Shown: positions 20,558 through 31,073 of the stretch, piece after piece
Position numbering within the stretch: position 1 is the stretch's first letter
Layout: each line of letters begins with the position of its first letter
Source of the DNA: Meiothermus granaticius NBRC 107808
Lineage (GTDB): Bacteria > Deinococcota > Deinococci > Deinococcales > Thermaceae
Direction of reading: 5' to 3'
Assembly (NCBI RefSeq): GCF_003574355.1
Contig: NZ_QWLB01000002.1
Span: 61,881 to 125,880, forward strand
Length of the DNA stretch: 64,000 bases
Made by a program: the position numbers and the translations under genes
The notes under the pieces: generated by a model
Database searches by the model: none
Seen by the model: the letters and a program-made list of their open reading frames with translations, nothing else
Told to the model about the DNA's origin: nothing

Positions 20558-20875
20558 CTACTGGGCTAGGCAATCGCGGTGCAGAATTTTATCCGGACGA
20601 AGCGTAGCCAAAAAGGCCCGGTTGCCCCGTGTCCACCACTCCAGGTTCCCACTGACATACCGCGCCCCATCTGCTGAAAGCGCGGTGCGAAGGGTGTAAG
20701 TTCGCCCTCCGTAGCGAAAGCGGGCCAGCTGCCCCCCCTCGAGGTAGGTCACCGCCAGGCTGAACCCGTCTGCACAGCGGTACTGAACGGGCTTAGGGGC
20801 CTGCTCGAGCGACCCTCCACCGGCCCAAACCCACCCCAACCCCATCACTCCCAGTATCCACAAAACCAGCGGCAT
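20558..20875 (-). CDS. secreted MliC-like protein
   Basis: A 105-residue exported protein. A signal peptide ([16 protein letters not shown]) precedes a domain that reads like MliC, the C-type lysozyme inhibitor: [34 protein letters not shown] and then [12 protein letters not shown]. Two cysteines (YRCADG and HRDCLAQ) could form the family disulfide. Proteobacterial homologues block host lysozyme in the periplasm. In a free-living thermophile the target is unclear, perhaps its own or rival muramidases. The promoter has good -35 and -10 boxes. Confidence 0.75.
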   Translation of the reverse strand: MPLVLWILGVMGLGWVWAGGGSLEQAPKPVQYRCADGFSLAVTYLEGGQLARFRYGGRTYTLRTALSADGARYVSGNLEWWTRGNRAFLATLRPDKILHRDCLAQ

Positions 20876-20881
20876 AGACCA

Positions 20882-20910
20882 AGGGTAGGAAAGCCCCAGC
20901 CCTGCGTCAA
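20882..20910 (-). promoter_or_regulatory. promoter of the MliC-like gene, leaderless
   Basis: On the minus strand: TTGACG (20905-20910), a 17-base spacer, TACCCT (20882-20887), then six bases to the ATG at 20875. Confidence 0.65.
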
Positions 20911-20931
20911 TCGCCCCGCCTCCAGACGGCC

Positions 20932-20940
20932 TGCTATACT
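20932..20940 (+). promoter_or_regulatory. extended -10 promoter of rimO
   Basis: TGCTATACT, an extended -10 element, about 50 bases before the rimO ATG. No clear -35 box. Confidence 0.45.
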
Positions 20941-20989
20941 GGAAAGCTGTTGTGCCCGGAGGGTTGGTCGGGGCACTTTGGGGGAAGCA

Positions 20990-22357
20990 ATGGCCGGTAA
21001 AGTGGGGTTCGTCAGCCTGGGGTGTCCTAAAGCCCTGGTAGATTCCGAGCAGATCCTTTCGCGCTTACGCGCCGAGGGGTACGAGACCGCACCGAGCTAC
21101 GCGGGGGCCGAGCTGGTGGTGGTCAATACCTGTGGGTTCATCACCCCGGCGGTGGAGGAGTCCCTGGCCGCCATTGGGGAGGCGCTGGCTGAAAACGGCA
21201 AGGTGATTGTCACCGGCTGCTTGGGGGCCAAGCCCGAGGTGATAAAAGCGGCCCACCCGCAGGTGCTGGAGGTCACCGGCCCCGGCGAGACCGAGAAGGT
21301 GCTCGAGGCGGTGCATCAGGTCGTCCCCCCCGAGGCCAATCCCTTTACCCGCCTCATCCCCCCTCAGGTCAAGCTCACCCCACGCCACTATGCCTACCTA
21401 AAGATCGCTGAGGGTTGCAACCACAAGTGCAGCTTCTGCATCATCCCCCAGCTGCGGGGGTTGCAGGTTTCGCGCGACGCCGCTGAGGTTTTGTTTGAGG
21501 CCACCCGTCTGGTCGGTAGCGGAACCAAGGAGTTGTTGATCATCGCCCAGGACACCTCGGCCTACGGGGTAGACCTCCGCCATCGCGGCTCGGATTACGC
21601 CGGGAAAGAGGTAAGGGCGCATCTGGTGGATTTGGTGCGGGAGCTGTCCGGTTTGGGGGCGTGGCTGCGGCTGCACTACGTTTATCCTTATCCTCATGTC
21701 CGCGAGCTGATCCCCCTGATGGCCGAGGGCAAGCTGCTGCCCTACCTTGATGTGCCCCTACAGCACGCCTCGCCTCGAGTTCTGCGGGCCATGCGCCGAC
21801 CGGGTGGGGCCGAGTCTCATCTGGAAACCCTGCAGCGCTGGCGCTCGATCGCTCCCGATCTGGCCATCCGCAGCACCTTTATCGTGGGGTTTCCGGGGGA
21901 GACGGAGGAAGACTTCGAGCTGTTGCTCGAGTTCCTCGGCGAAGCCCGGCTGGACCGGGTAGGCTGCTTCCCCTACTCCGAGGTCGAGGGGGCTGCCGCC
22001 AACGCCCTGCCGGGGCAGGTTCCTCAGGAGGTCAAAGAGGAGCGCCAGGCCCGGCTGATGGAGTTGCAGAGCCGAATCAGCCTCGAGAAAAATCTGGCTA
22101 AGGTGGGGAAGGAGCTCGAGGTGATCGTAGACAGCTACGGCGAGTGGCCGGGCCAGGTGGTTGGGCGCAGCAAGTACGATGCGCCGGGGATCGACGGCCT
22201 GGTCTATGCCACTACCGATGGCACGGTAAAAATCGGGGACCTCATTCGGGTGCGCATCACCGGGGCCGAGACCTATGACCTTCACGGGGAGATGACCGGG
22301 ACCATCGCTTGGAAGCCGGGAATTGGGAATCTGGCAAGCCAAACCATTCGGTTGTAA
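20990..22357 (+). CDS. rimO: ribosomal protein S12 methylthiotransferase RimO
   Basis: A 455-residue radical-SAM enzyme that adds a methylthio group to the conserved aspartate of ribosomal protein S12. The N-terminal UPF0004 domain has cluster cysteines at 12 (LGCPKALVD), 48 (NTCGF) and 77 (TGCLG). The radical-SAM CxxxCxxC is at 143, 147 and 150 ([12 protein letters not shown]). A TRAM domain ends the protein. [11 protein letters not shown] distinguishes RimO from MiaB. ATG 20990 is taken with GGGGGA just upstream; an upstream in-frame start at 20978 lacks support. Confidence 0.96.
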   Translation: MAGKVGFVSLGCPKALVDSEQILSRLRAEGYETAPSYAGAELVVVNTCGFITPAVEESLAAIGEALAENGKVIVTGCLGAKPEVIKAAHPQVLEVTGPGETEKVLEAVHQVVPPEANPFTRLIPPQVKLTPRHYAYLKIAEGCNHKCSFCIIPQLRGLQVSRDAAEVLFEATRLVGSGTKELLIIAQDTSAYGVDLRHRGSDYAGKEVRAHLVDLVRELSGLGAWLRLHYVYPYPHVRELIPLMAEGKLLPYLDVPLQHASPRVLRAMRRPGGAESHLETLQRWRSIAPDLAIRSTFIVGFPGETEEDFELLLEFLGEARLDRVGCFPYSEVEGAAANALPGQVPQEVKEERQARLMELQSRISLEKNLAKVGKELEVIVDSYGEWPGQVVGRSKYDAPGIDGLVYATTDGTVKIGDLIRVRITGAETYDLHGEMTGTIAWKPGIGNLASQTIRL

Positions 22358-22384
22358 GCTAGCCAAAGAACCTGCTATGAACCT

Positions 22385-22452
22385 CACCCCTAACCCTGCT
22401 CTATACCCCCACGCGGCGCTTGTAGAGGAATCCAGGGTTGGGGGTGGTTTTT
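22385..22452 (+). terminator. terminator-like hairpin between rimO and trkA
   Basis: CACCCCTAACCCT (22385-22397) pairs with AGGGTTGGGGGTG (22434-22446) over 13 bases with one G-T pair. A GTTTTT tract follows. The 36-base loop is long for a simple terminator, so it could also be a leader structure for trkA. It resembles no riboswitch I know. Confidence 0.5.
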
Positions 22453-22507
22453 GTAGGGGCGTAGCCCTCGGGGATCCGGGGGCACCCCAGAGCAAAGCGG
22501 AGCAACC

Positions 22508-23845
22508 ATGCACATAGTTATCGCAGGGGGCGGCGAGATCGGCTCACAAATCGCCAAAGCCATCCACAAAGATCACGATGTGGTAGTGGTGGACACCAAT
22601 CCTGAGGTCAAAGAGCGACTCGGCAACCTCGACGTGCAGATCGTGACCGGCAGCATCACCGACCCCGAGATGCTGCGCGAGGCCAAGGTAGACCTCTGCG
22701 ACACCTTTATCGCGACGACCAATTGGGACGAGGTTAACCTGATCGCCTGCATGCTGGCCAAAGGGCTAGGGGCTAAGGAAACCCTCTGCTTCGTGGGCAA
22801 ACAAACCTATATGGACATCCTCACCGATCCCCGCACCGTTGAGCTGCTGGGAGCCCGAATTGACCAGGTGTTCTGGCCCCAGCGCAGTCTGGCCAGGGAG
22901 ATCGTGGAGGTGATTCGGGTCCCCGGAGCGGTGGACACAGAGACCCTAGCCGGTGGGCGGCTGCGCTTTGTGGAGTATCAAGTGCGGGAGGGCGGTCCCT
23001 ATGCTGGAAAAGAGCTCGCCCTGCTGGATTGGCCCGACGGTAGTTTTATGGCAGGAATCCTGCGCGAAGGCCGCTTCATGGCGGTGACCGACCCCGGTTT
23101 CAGCAGCTTGACCCTGGAGCCCGAGGATCGCATTTTTTTCATGACCACCCCAACGGGCTTCGATGCCATCCAGGCCTGCTTCGCGCCCAAAGGCCGGGTG
23201 CGGCGGGTCATGGTGGTGGGGGGGGGCAACGTGGGGTACATAGTGGCCCAAGAGCTGCTGCGGGTGCGGCTGGAAGTGACCATCATTGACCACGACCCCG
23301 ACCGCTGCGCCTGGCTGGCTGAGCAATTGCCGGGGGCTTTGGTGTTGGAGGGGGACGGCACCGATCTGGAATTGCTGGAGGCGGAGGGGCTCGAGCATGT
23401 TGACGCCATCGTGGCAGTCACCGAGAACGACGAAAAAAACCTCCTGGTTTCGCTTCTGGCTAAGCAAGTTGGGGTGCAGAAGGTGGTGACTCGAGTCAAC
23501 CGAGGTGAGAACCGCCGCCTTTTTGAGCATGTGGGCATTGACATCCCCCTCACCCCACGGGCGGCTGCGGTGCGCGAGGTGGTGGACTGGCTCTCACCCG
23601 AAAACGTAGACCACCTGGCCTTGTTTGAGGACAAGGTGGAGCTGCTGGAGTTTGAGCTACCGGGCAACTTCCGAGAAATCCCTTTCGAAAACCTGCAGCT
23701 ACCGCGAGGGGCGGTAGCGGTGGCTTTAGAGCGCGGCACCAAGGTGTACTTGCGCAGCCCGCAACTGGCCGTCACCGCAGGGGACAAGCTCCTGGTGCTT
23801 ACCGACCGACAGGTGTCCAATGCAGTACTCGAGCAGATTACCTGA
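22508..23845 (+). CDS. trkA: Trk potassium uptake regulatory subunit TrkA
   Basis: A 445-residue cytoplasmic gating subunit with two tandem RCK units, each an NAD-binding Rossmann domain (GGGEIGSQIAK at residues 7-17; GGGNVGYIVAQ near 238) followed by a TrkA-C domain. The length fits dual-RCK TrkA proteins. It binds NAD(H)/ATP and controls the TrkH channel. Its 3' end overlaps trkH by 26 bases, indicating co-translation. The start codon follows GCGGAGCAACC. Confidence 0.95.
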   Translation: MHIVIAGGGEIGSQIAKAIHKDHDVVVVDTNPEVKERLGNLDVQIVTGSITDPEMLREAKVDLCDTFIATTNWDEVNLIACMLAKGLGAKETLCFVGKQTYMDILTDPRTVELLGARIDQVFWPQRSLAREIVEVIRVPGAVDTETLAGGRLRFVEYQVREGGPYAGKELALLDWPDGSFMAGILREGRFMAVTDPGFSSLTLEPEDRIFFMTTPTGFDAIQACFAPKGRVRRVMVVGGGNVGYIVAQELLRVRLEVTIIDHDPDRCAWLAEQLPGALVLEGDGTDLELLEAEGLEHVDAIVAVTENDEKNLLVSLLAKQVGVQKVVTRVNRGENRRLFEHVGIDIPLTPRAAAVREVVDWLSPENVDHLALFEDKVELLEFELPGNFREIPFENLQLPRGAVAVALERGTKVYLRSPQLAVTAGDKLLVLTDRQVSNAVLEQIT

Positions 23846-25292
23846 GCGCTACATCCCTAAGGTCACGCTGTTTTTCCTGGGAACGGTGTATCTGAGCCTG
23901 GGGGTGATTTTGCTCCTCCTGGCGGTGGCCGCGCTGGCCCTGCGCGAGCCGGGGCTGGGGTTTGGCCTAGGCGCCCTGCTGGGAATTGGTCTGGGGGTGG
24001 CCTTTCGCCGGGCCGGGAGAGGATGGGAAGAACCCAGCCGAGCCGAGGCCTTGCTCTCGGTGGTGGTGCTATGGGCAATGGTTCCCCCGCTGGGAGCTTT
24101 TCCCTATTGGTTCTCTGGGGGGATGCCTTTTCTAAATGGATTGTTTGAGGCCACCGCAGGGTTCACCACCAGCGGGGCCAGCACCCTGGGGGAATTCAGC
24201 TCCATAGGCTATACCCTGCTCTTGTACCGCAACCTGAGCCAGTGGTTAGGGGGGTTGGGCATCTTGGTGCTGCTGGCCTCGGTGCTGACCTTGTTAGGGG
24301 TGGCCGGTCGGCAGATTTTCCTGAGCGAGAACACTGGATTGGGGCGTGAGTCCCTCACCCCCCGCCTGCGCAGTGCCTCCCGCAACGTAGCGGTAGTCTA
24401 CGGTGGGCTGACCCTGCTGGCTGCCGTGGCGTACGCCCTGGCCGGGGTACCTTCCTTTGAGGCGGTGGGCAACGCACTCTCTACCCTTTCTACCGGCGGC
24501 TTCAGCCCCAACCCCTACAGCTTTGAAACGTATCCTCCACTGGCCCAGTGGATGGGCACGCTGTTCATGTTCTTGGGCGGGGCTAACTTCCTGCTACAGT
24601 ATCGGTTCTTTTTCCGGCGTGACCCGAAGCTGCTGGGGGAGCTCGAGTTCCGGGTCTACAGCGCGATCATTCTGATCGCCGGACTGGGGCTTACCCTCTT
24701 GCTCTACACCCACCCCAGCAACGGGGAGTCCTATAGCTTTTCTGAGGCCCTGCGCCATGCTTTCTTCAATGTGACCTCTTACATCACCACCACCGGCTTT
24801 CGGAGCACCCCCCTCTCCGGCTGGGCTCCTGCGGCCCAAGCCATCTTGCTGGCCCTGATGTTCGTGGGGGGCTGCGCCGGGTCCTCCACCGGTGGGATCC
24901 GGGTGCTGCGCTGGTTGGTCATCGGAGCCCTGGTGCGCCGCGAGTTGCTGCGCTCCGTACACCCTCAAGCGGTGGTAACCCTGCGCATCGGCGGACGGCC
25001 CATCAGCGAGGACGTGATGCGCTCGGTCGCGGCCTTTATCACCCTTTATGTGGGCCTGCTGGCCGCTTCGACCCTGGTGATCTCTGTGGCCGAGAACAAC
25101 TTCGTGCTGGGGTTCACTGCCGCTGCCCAGGCCATCGGCAACGCCGGGCCGGGGCTGGGCCTTCACTCTTATGCCGATTTGCACCCGCTCTCCAAGATCG
25201 TCCTGATGATCCAGATGTGGGCCGGACGTATCGAGCTGATCCCGGTTTTCCTGCTGCTCACGCCCGAGTTGTGGAAGCGGCTGCGGGGGTGA
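23820..25292 (+). CDS. trkH: Trk potassium channel subunit TrkH
   Basis: A 490-residue integral membrane protein with many hydrophobic helices. The four pore-loop filter segments are visible: FTTSGAST, LSTGGFSP, TTTGFRST and NAGPGLG. This four-fold glycine pattern is that of the TrkH/KtrB channel, which imports potassium together with TrkA. The ATG at 23820 lies inside the 3' end of trkA; a later internal start cannot be excluded. Confidence 0.94.
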   Translation: MQYSSRLPERYIPKVTLFFLGTVYLSLGVILLLLAVAALALREPGLGFGLGALLGIGLGVAFRRAGRGWEEPSRAEALLSVVVLWAMVPPLGAFPYWFSGGMPFLNGLFEATAGFTTSGASTLGEFSSIGYTLLLYRNLSQWLGGLGILVLLASVLTLLGVAGRQIFLSENTGLGRESLTPRLRSASRNVAVVYGGLTLLAAVAYALAGVPSFEAVGNALSTLSTGGFSPNPYSFETYPPLAQWMGTLFMFLGGANFLLQYRFFFRRDPKLLGELEFRVYSAIILIAGLGLTLLLYTHPSNGESYSFSEALRHAFFNVTSYITTTGFRSTPLSGWAPAAQAILLALMFVGGCAGSSTGGIRVLRWLVIGALVRRELLRSVHPQAVVTLRIGGRPISEDVMRSVAAFITLYVGLLAASTLVISVAENNFVLGFTAAAQAIGNAGPGLGLHSYADLHPLSKIVLMIQMWAGRIELIPVFLLLTPELWKRLRG

Positions 25293-25315
25293 GGGCCTCC
25301 CGCGCGGCCCATTGC

Positions 25316-25321
25316 TAGACT
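25316..25321 (+). promoter_or_regulatory. -10 box of luxS, leaderless type
   Basis: TAGACT directly before ATG 25322 and six bases before the in-frame ATG 25328. Transcription should begin near 25328, which favours the second ATG as the real start. Confidence 0.5.
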
Positions 25322-25327
25322 ATGCCT

Positions 25328-27113
<1,786 letters not shown>

Positions 27114-27138
27114 CCGCCCTCTGTTTGGGGATCAACAG

Positions 27139-27169
27139 CCAACGCACCGGGTCTCACCCGGTGCGTTGG
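27139..27169. terminator. bidirectional hairpin between ahcY and the aldolase gene
   Basis: A perfect 14-base stem (CCAACGCACCGGGT and complement) with a CTC loop, between two convergent genes. A CTTTTT tract lies 11 bases beyond on the plus strand. Confidence 0.75.
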
Positions 27170-27184
27170 GCACGGTGGGGCTTT

Positions 27185-28195
27185 TTAGCCCACCACAGGC
27201 TCTGCGCCGTAGATGGTCCACCAGGGCTTGGCCGCTTTGGCCAGCACCTGGTTGAGCGATTCGATGTTCTGCACCCCACGATCCGCGAGCCAGTCCTCGA
27301 GGGCCTGTACGCCCTGCTTGGCATAGGCCGGGATCCCGTCTTGCCAGGTAGCCCGCCCACACAGCACCCCGCTGAAGGGAACCCCGGCCTCAGCGGCGAG
27401 CTCCAGGGACTCCCGGAACACCGCATCGCTAACCCCTGCCGAGAGGTAGATGAAGGGCTTCCCGGCGGCGCTGGCGGTGGCTTTGAGATCGGCAAGGGCC
27501 TGGGCTCGAGTGTAAGCCGCGGTCCCCCCAAAGGCGCTGGTGCCCTCCACAAAGGTGATGTTGAACGGCAACTCCACCTTGAGCACATCCACCCCATAGC
27601 GCTCTTTGGAGAACTCCTCCATGTAAGCCGCCACATACTTGGGCTTGACCTTGGCGAACTCAAACCCCTTTTCATTGCCTAGGTTGTCGTCATAGGCGAT
27701 GGGCTCGAGGAAGAAGGGCACGTCCAGGCCCGCGCACTCGGCCCCGATTCGCTCGATATAGGCATGCTTGATGCGGTTGATGTGCGGATCGTCAAAGGGG
27801 TTGTAGTAGAGCAAAATCTTGATGGCGTTGGCCCCGGCCTCGACCAGCCGGCGCACGCTCCACTCGGGGAGCAGATCGGGAAGGCGGCCTTTGACATTGG
27901 TGTCGTACCCCGATTTCTCATAGGCCAGCAGCACGCCGGTGCCGGGGGCTCGAGCCTCGATTGCCGGAAGCCCGTACTCCACGTCCATGAGGATGGCCGA
28001 GGCGTGAGGGGTTAGGATTTTGGTGACCGCGGTTTTGAACTCCAGCAGCTCCGCATCGCTCACCTCTCCCCCTCGAGCTTTGGCGATGGCCTGGCGCAGG
28101 CTGCCGCGTTGGTCCATAGCCGCGGCGGCGATCACCCCTTTCTGATCCGCACAGGCTTGGATGTTGGTGTATTTCCCTTTGCTCATCTGGGCCAT
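27185..28195 (-). CDS. LacD-type tagatose/fructose-bisphosphate aldolase
   Basis: A 336-residue class I aldolase of the LacD family, cleaving tagatose 1,6-bisphosphate (often also fructose 1,6-bisphosphate) to DHAP and glyceraldehyde 3-phosphate. The Schiff-base lysine is Lys206 in DVLKVELP, aligning with Lys205 of staphylococcal LacD. IKILLYYNPFDD, FFLEPIAYDD and PFIYLSAGVSD are barrel segments of this family. GGAGG precedes the ATG by five bases. No tagatose genes are adjacent, so a glycolytic or sugar-catabolic role is equally likely. Confidence 0.88.
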   Translation of the reverse strand: MAQMSKGKYTNIQACADQKGVIAAAAMDQRGSLRQAIAKARGGEVSDAELLEFKTAVTKILTPHASAILMDVEYGLPAIEARAPGTGVLLAYEKSGYDTNVKGRLPDLLPEWSVRRLVEAGANAIKILLYYNPFDDPHINRIKHAYIERIGAECAGLDVPFFLEPIAYDDNLGNEKGFEFAKVKPKYVAAYMEEFSKERYGVDVLKVELPFNITFVEGTSAFGGTAAYTRAQALADLKATASAAGKPFIYLSAGVSDAVFRESLELAAEAGVPFSGVLCGRATWQDGIPAYAKQGVQALEDWLADRGVQNIESLNQVLAKAAKPWWTIYGAEPVVG

Positions 28196-28280
28196 AGATG
28201 CCTCCGCTCCCTAGTTTATAGGGCAAAGGGGTTGTAGGCTAACCGCCGGCCCGGCTCAAGGGGCCTGATCAGGCCGTGCC

Positions 28281-29381
28281 CTAAAATCCCTTCCCGGTGA
28301 ACTTGGTCAGCATCAGCTTGAGTTCGTGCGGGCTGGTCGCGGCCCCCTCGGCGTCCTCGAGGCTGATTTGCCCTTGGGTGTAGAGCTCGACCAGGTGCTG
28401 ATCAAACGTGCGCATCCCTCGGATGTTGTCGTGCATCATGGCATCCTTGATCTGCGGGATCTTCTCCTCATCCTTGATCATGTCGCGGATGTAGGGGGTG
28501 TTGAGCAGGATTTCCAGGGCCAGGGTTCGGCCTTGCGCATCGGCTCGAGGCAGCAAGCGCTGCGAAAGGATGCCCAGCAGAGACTCCGCCAGCAGGATCC
28601 GGATCTGCTGGTGCTCATGCAGGGGGAAGAAATCAATGATGCGGTTGATGGTACGCATGGAGTCCAGGGTGTGCAGGGTGGAGAAAACCAGGTGCCCGGT
28701 TTGGGCGGCCATGATCGCAGCCTCCACCGTCTCGCGGTCGCGCATCTCGCCGATGAGGATGACATCGGGGTCTTGGCGCATGGCGTATTTGAGGCCGGTG
28801 GCAAAGGAATCGGTATCTACCCCAACCTCACGCTGGACCACCAGGCTTTTCTTGTGGCGATGCAGAAACTCGATAGGATCTTCAATGGTGACGATGTTTT
28901 TGGGGAAGTGTAGGTTGATGTGGTCAATCATTGCGGCCAGCGTGGTGCTCTTGCCTGAGCCGGTAGGGCCGGTAACCAAGACCAGCCCTCGCTCTTTGCC
29001 CGCCAGATCCTCCATGATCTCCCGGGGTAAGCCCAGGCTCTCGAAGCTGGGGATATTCTCCGAGACCACCCGCATCACCAGCCCAAAGCTGCCCCGTTGG
29101 TGCAGGAGGTTGCAGCGAAAGCGGGCCAGGCCGGGGATGGTGTAGGCAAAGTCCATCTCTTTCTTGTACTCGAGCTCCTCCTGCTGCATTGGGGTGAGCA
29201 GGCTGCGCACGATGATCTCGACATCGGCGGGGGTTAGGGTCTTGTTGCTGAAGGCCTTGAGCTTCCCGTCAATGCGCACGGTGGGCGGGGCCCCGGCCTG
29301 GAGATGAATATCCGAGGCTCGAGACTGCACCATGGTTTTGAGCATGTCGGCGATCACGCTGGGGGTCTGGGTGGTGCTCAT
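28281..29381 (-). CDS. pilT: type IV pilus retraction ATPase PilT
   Basis: A 366-residue secretion ATPase that powers type IV pilus retraction, needed for twitching and DNA uptake in Thermaceae. The N-terminal PAS-like domain has ASDIHLQAGAPP. Walker A is GPTGSGKST, the Asp box is ITIEDPIEF, Walker B LIGEMRDRET and the His box STLHT. The start MSTTQTP is preferred over a longer frame to 29531 because it matches PilT starts and follows GGGAGAAA. An AGTATA (TATACT on the minus strand) at 29520-29525 may be the -10 box. Other pilus genes are not in the window. Confidence 0.95.
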   Translation of the reverse strand: MSTTQTPSVIADMLKTMVQSRASDIHLQAGAPPTVRIDGKLKAFSNKTLTPADVEIIVRSLLTPMQQEELEYKKEMDFAYTIPGLARFRCNLLHQRGSFGLVMRVVSENIPSFESLGLPREIMEDLAGKERGLVLVTGPTGSGKSTTLAAMIDHINLHFPKNIVTIEDPIEFLHRHKKSLVVQREVGVDTDSFATGLKYAMRQDPDVILIGEMRDRETVEAAIMAAQTGHLVFSTLHTLDSMRTINRIIDFFPLHEHQQIRILLAESLLGILSQRLLPRADAQGRTLALEILLNTPYIRDMIKDEEKIPQIKDAMMHDNIRGMRTFDQHLVELYTQGQISLEDAEGAATSPHELKLMLTKFTGKGF

Positions 29382-29564
29382 GGTGTGCGTTTCTCCCTTG
29401 AGGGCTACGGGGTGCTCGAGCCTGTATTCAACGCTGGATGTCCTTTGGGTTGGCCAGAGGGGAATTAGCGCAAATGCCGAATCGTATGCTCGGGTTGGGT
29501 ACCAAGGCTCACGCCCTGAAGTATAGTCCAAACGGCGCTGGGCGGGCCCACAAATAACCCGTCG

Positions 29565-30626
29565 CTACCCGAGCTGCCGCACCAGGCGGCGGGCATAGTC
29601 TAAGGTGGCGGTTACTGCGGCCCAACTCACGTTTTCAGGGCGGTCAGAGGGCCGGTGCCAGTGCGGGGGAAGTCCCGCCTCGAGCCGAATCAGGCTGAGG
29701 CAGGAGATGCCCCGGGCCGCAAAAGGGCGGGTATCGAAGTAGGCCAGGCGGTACTCGAGGGGGGCTGCGCCTGGGGTGGTCTGGGCCAGCTCGAGCAGCT
29801 GGCCCCGATAGGGATGAAACACCAGCATCCCCTCCCCGGTCGCATAGAACAGCTCGCCCTGGCCTATATTGTCCAGGTTCAGCACGAGCGCGTTCGGGGG
29901 GAGCAGGCCACTCTTCGCCAGGTGCTCGGCCCCTTTGGTGCCCACTTCCTCGCAGCCGGTGAGCACCAGCAAAGGCCGGTAGCCGGGGAGGGGCTCGAGG
30001 TTCAGCTCGTGAAACAACTGCACCGCCACCGCTACCCCACTGGCGTTGTCGTTGGCCCCGTTCACATAGGGTTCCTTTAGCTCGCGCCACAGCAGCAGAA
30101 CCCCCTGGGCCAGAAAGTAGGCGCCAATGAGCGGGGGCACCGCCCGCAGAAAGCAGGCAAAGGGTAAGACGGTGGCCAGGGCGGCATTAAACAAGAAATT
30201 GAGCCGGAATTGCCCCACAAAAGCCGGCCCATAGAGAAAGAAGGTCTTGGCGCTGTCGTAGTGGGCCATCAAGACCAGGGGTTTAGGGTTGCCCCCAGAG
30301 GCCGGGCCATATGCGATAAGGTTTTGTGAAGGATAGCGGTCAAACAGCTTTCTCCAGGGGGTCCACCAGCCCGAGAAATGGGCCCAGAAGGCGTAGGTGC
30401 CCAGCAGGGCCAGCCACCACTGCGAGAAGAGCCCCCCCAAAGCCAACAACAATGAGGTCAGGATCAGCTCAGGGCCGTAGCTCCGGGGGGCTTTGAAGGG
30501 CTGCGTCTGAACGGTGTGCCCCAGCCCCTCGAGGTGCCCCTTCAGCAACTTGGCGGCCAGGTGTTCAAAGGGGCCAGCACTGCCCCGATGGGGCAAGCGG
30601 CACAGGCGTTCCCATAGTTCCTGCAC
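29565..30626 (-). CDS. membrane-anchored M28-family zinc peptidase
   Basis: A 353-residue M28 aminopeptidase-like protein. Zinc ligands read as His and Asp in LMAHYDSAK, the bridging Asp in GANDNASGVAVA, the catalytic Glu-Glu in TGCEEVGTKG, Asp in LNLDNIGQGE and a final His in PPHWHRPSD. Hydrophobic segments occur near residues 55-85 and in the middle (LATVLPFACFLRAV, LIGAYFLAQGVLLLW), so the enzyme is membrane-embedded, with an insertion between the first two ligands. The GTG start has both GGAGG and a TAGAAT box close upstream. Confidence 0.85.
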   Translation of the reverse strand: MQELWERLCRLPHRGSAGPFEHLAAKLLKGHLEGLGHTVQTQPFKAPRSYGPELILTSLLLALGGLFSQWWLALLGTYAFWAHFSGWWTPWRKLFDRYPSQNLIAYGPASGGNPKPLVLMAHYDSAKTFFLYGPAFVGQFRLNFLFNAALATVLPFACFLRAVPPLIGAYFLAQGVLLLWRELKEPYVNGANDNASGVAVAVQLFHELNLEPLPGYRPLLVLTGCEEVGTKGAEHLAKSGLLPPNALVLNLDNIGQGELFYATGEGMLVFHPYRGQLLELAQTTPGAAPLEYRLAYFDTRPFAARGISCLSLIRLEAGLPPHWHRPSDRPENVSWAAVTATLDYARRLVRQLG

Positions 30627-30632
30627 CCTCCG

Positions 30633-30680
30633 ATTCTAAGGGGCGGCGGTCTATGCGAGTTTCCGGCAACCCAGTAGACT
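30633..30680. promoter_or_regulatory. divergent leaderless promoters
   Basis: Two -10 boxes face away from each other: TAGAAT (30633-30638, minus strand), six bases before GTG 30626, and TAGACT (30675-30680, plus strand), seven bases before ATG 30688. Both genes should produce mRNAs with almost no leader. Confidence 0.45.
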
Positions 30681-30687
30681 TTTTCTT

Positions 30688-31020
30688 ATGGGTAAAAAAC
30701 GCCGGGAGGCCAAGTTGCGCCGCAAAAGCGCCATTCGTCCTCAGCTTTCCTTCAAGGACATGCTGCGGGTATTTCCCAGCCTGTTCCTGCGGGCGTTTGT
30801 GGTGGTGGTTCCGTTGACCTTCTTGATGACCTGGCTAGGAGCCAGCCACGTCACCGCGCTGAACAACCCGCTGGTGCAGATCGCCGCCTATGTCGCGGTG
30901 TATCTGGCCTTCAACCGCTTTATCTTCGCACCGATCCGCAATTTTAAGCCTACCCCGCCTAAAGGCTCGAGCGCCCCGCCCCCCAAGGCGAGGTCGGCAG
31001 AGCCCAAAGCCAAATCCTGA
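30688..31020 (+). CDS. small two-helix membrane protein
   Basis: A 110-residue protein with a very basic N-terminus (KKRREAKLRRKSA), two hydrophobic segments (LFLRAFVVVVPLTFLMTWLG and LVQIAAYVAVYLAFNRFIF) and a basic Pro/Ala/Lys-rich C-terminal tail. Both tails should face the cytoplasm. No family is recognised. It is transcribed toward the YpdA-type gene, which has its own -10-like box. Confidence 0.65.
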   Translation: MGKKRREAKLRRKSAIRPQLSFKDMLRVFPSLFLRAFVVVVPLTFLMTWLGASHVTALNNPLVQIAAYVAVYLAFNRFIFAPIRNFKPTPPKGSSAPPPKARSAEPKAKS

Positions 31021-31059
31021 TTCAGTGGCGTACTGCCCATTGCTCTGGGGCTGGCGCGG

Positions 31060-31065
31060 TACCAT
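31060..31065 (+). promoter_or_regulatory. -10-like box before the YpdA-type gene
   Basis: TACCAT eight bases before ATG 31074. Confidence 0.3.
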
Positions 31066-31073
31066 GAGACCCG

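Noticed and set aside
22385..22507. c-di-AMP (ydaO-type) riboswitch before trkA
   Set aside because: The conserved segments of that class are not present; only a terminator-like hairpin is supported.
28281..29531. N-terminal extension of PilT to 29531
   Set aside because: The extra 50 residues do not resemble PilT and cover the likely promoter; MSTTQTP is the natural start.
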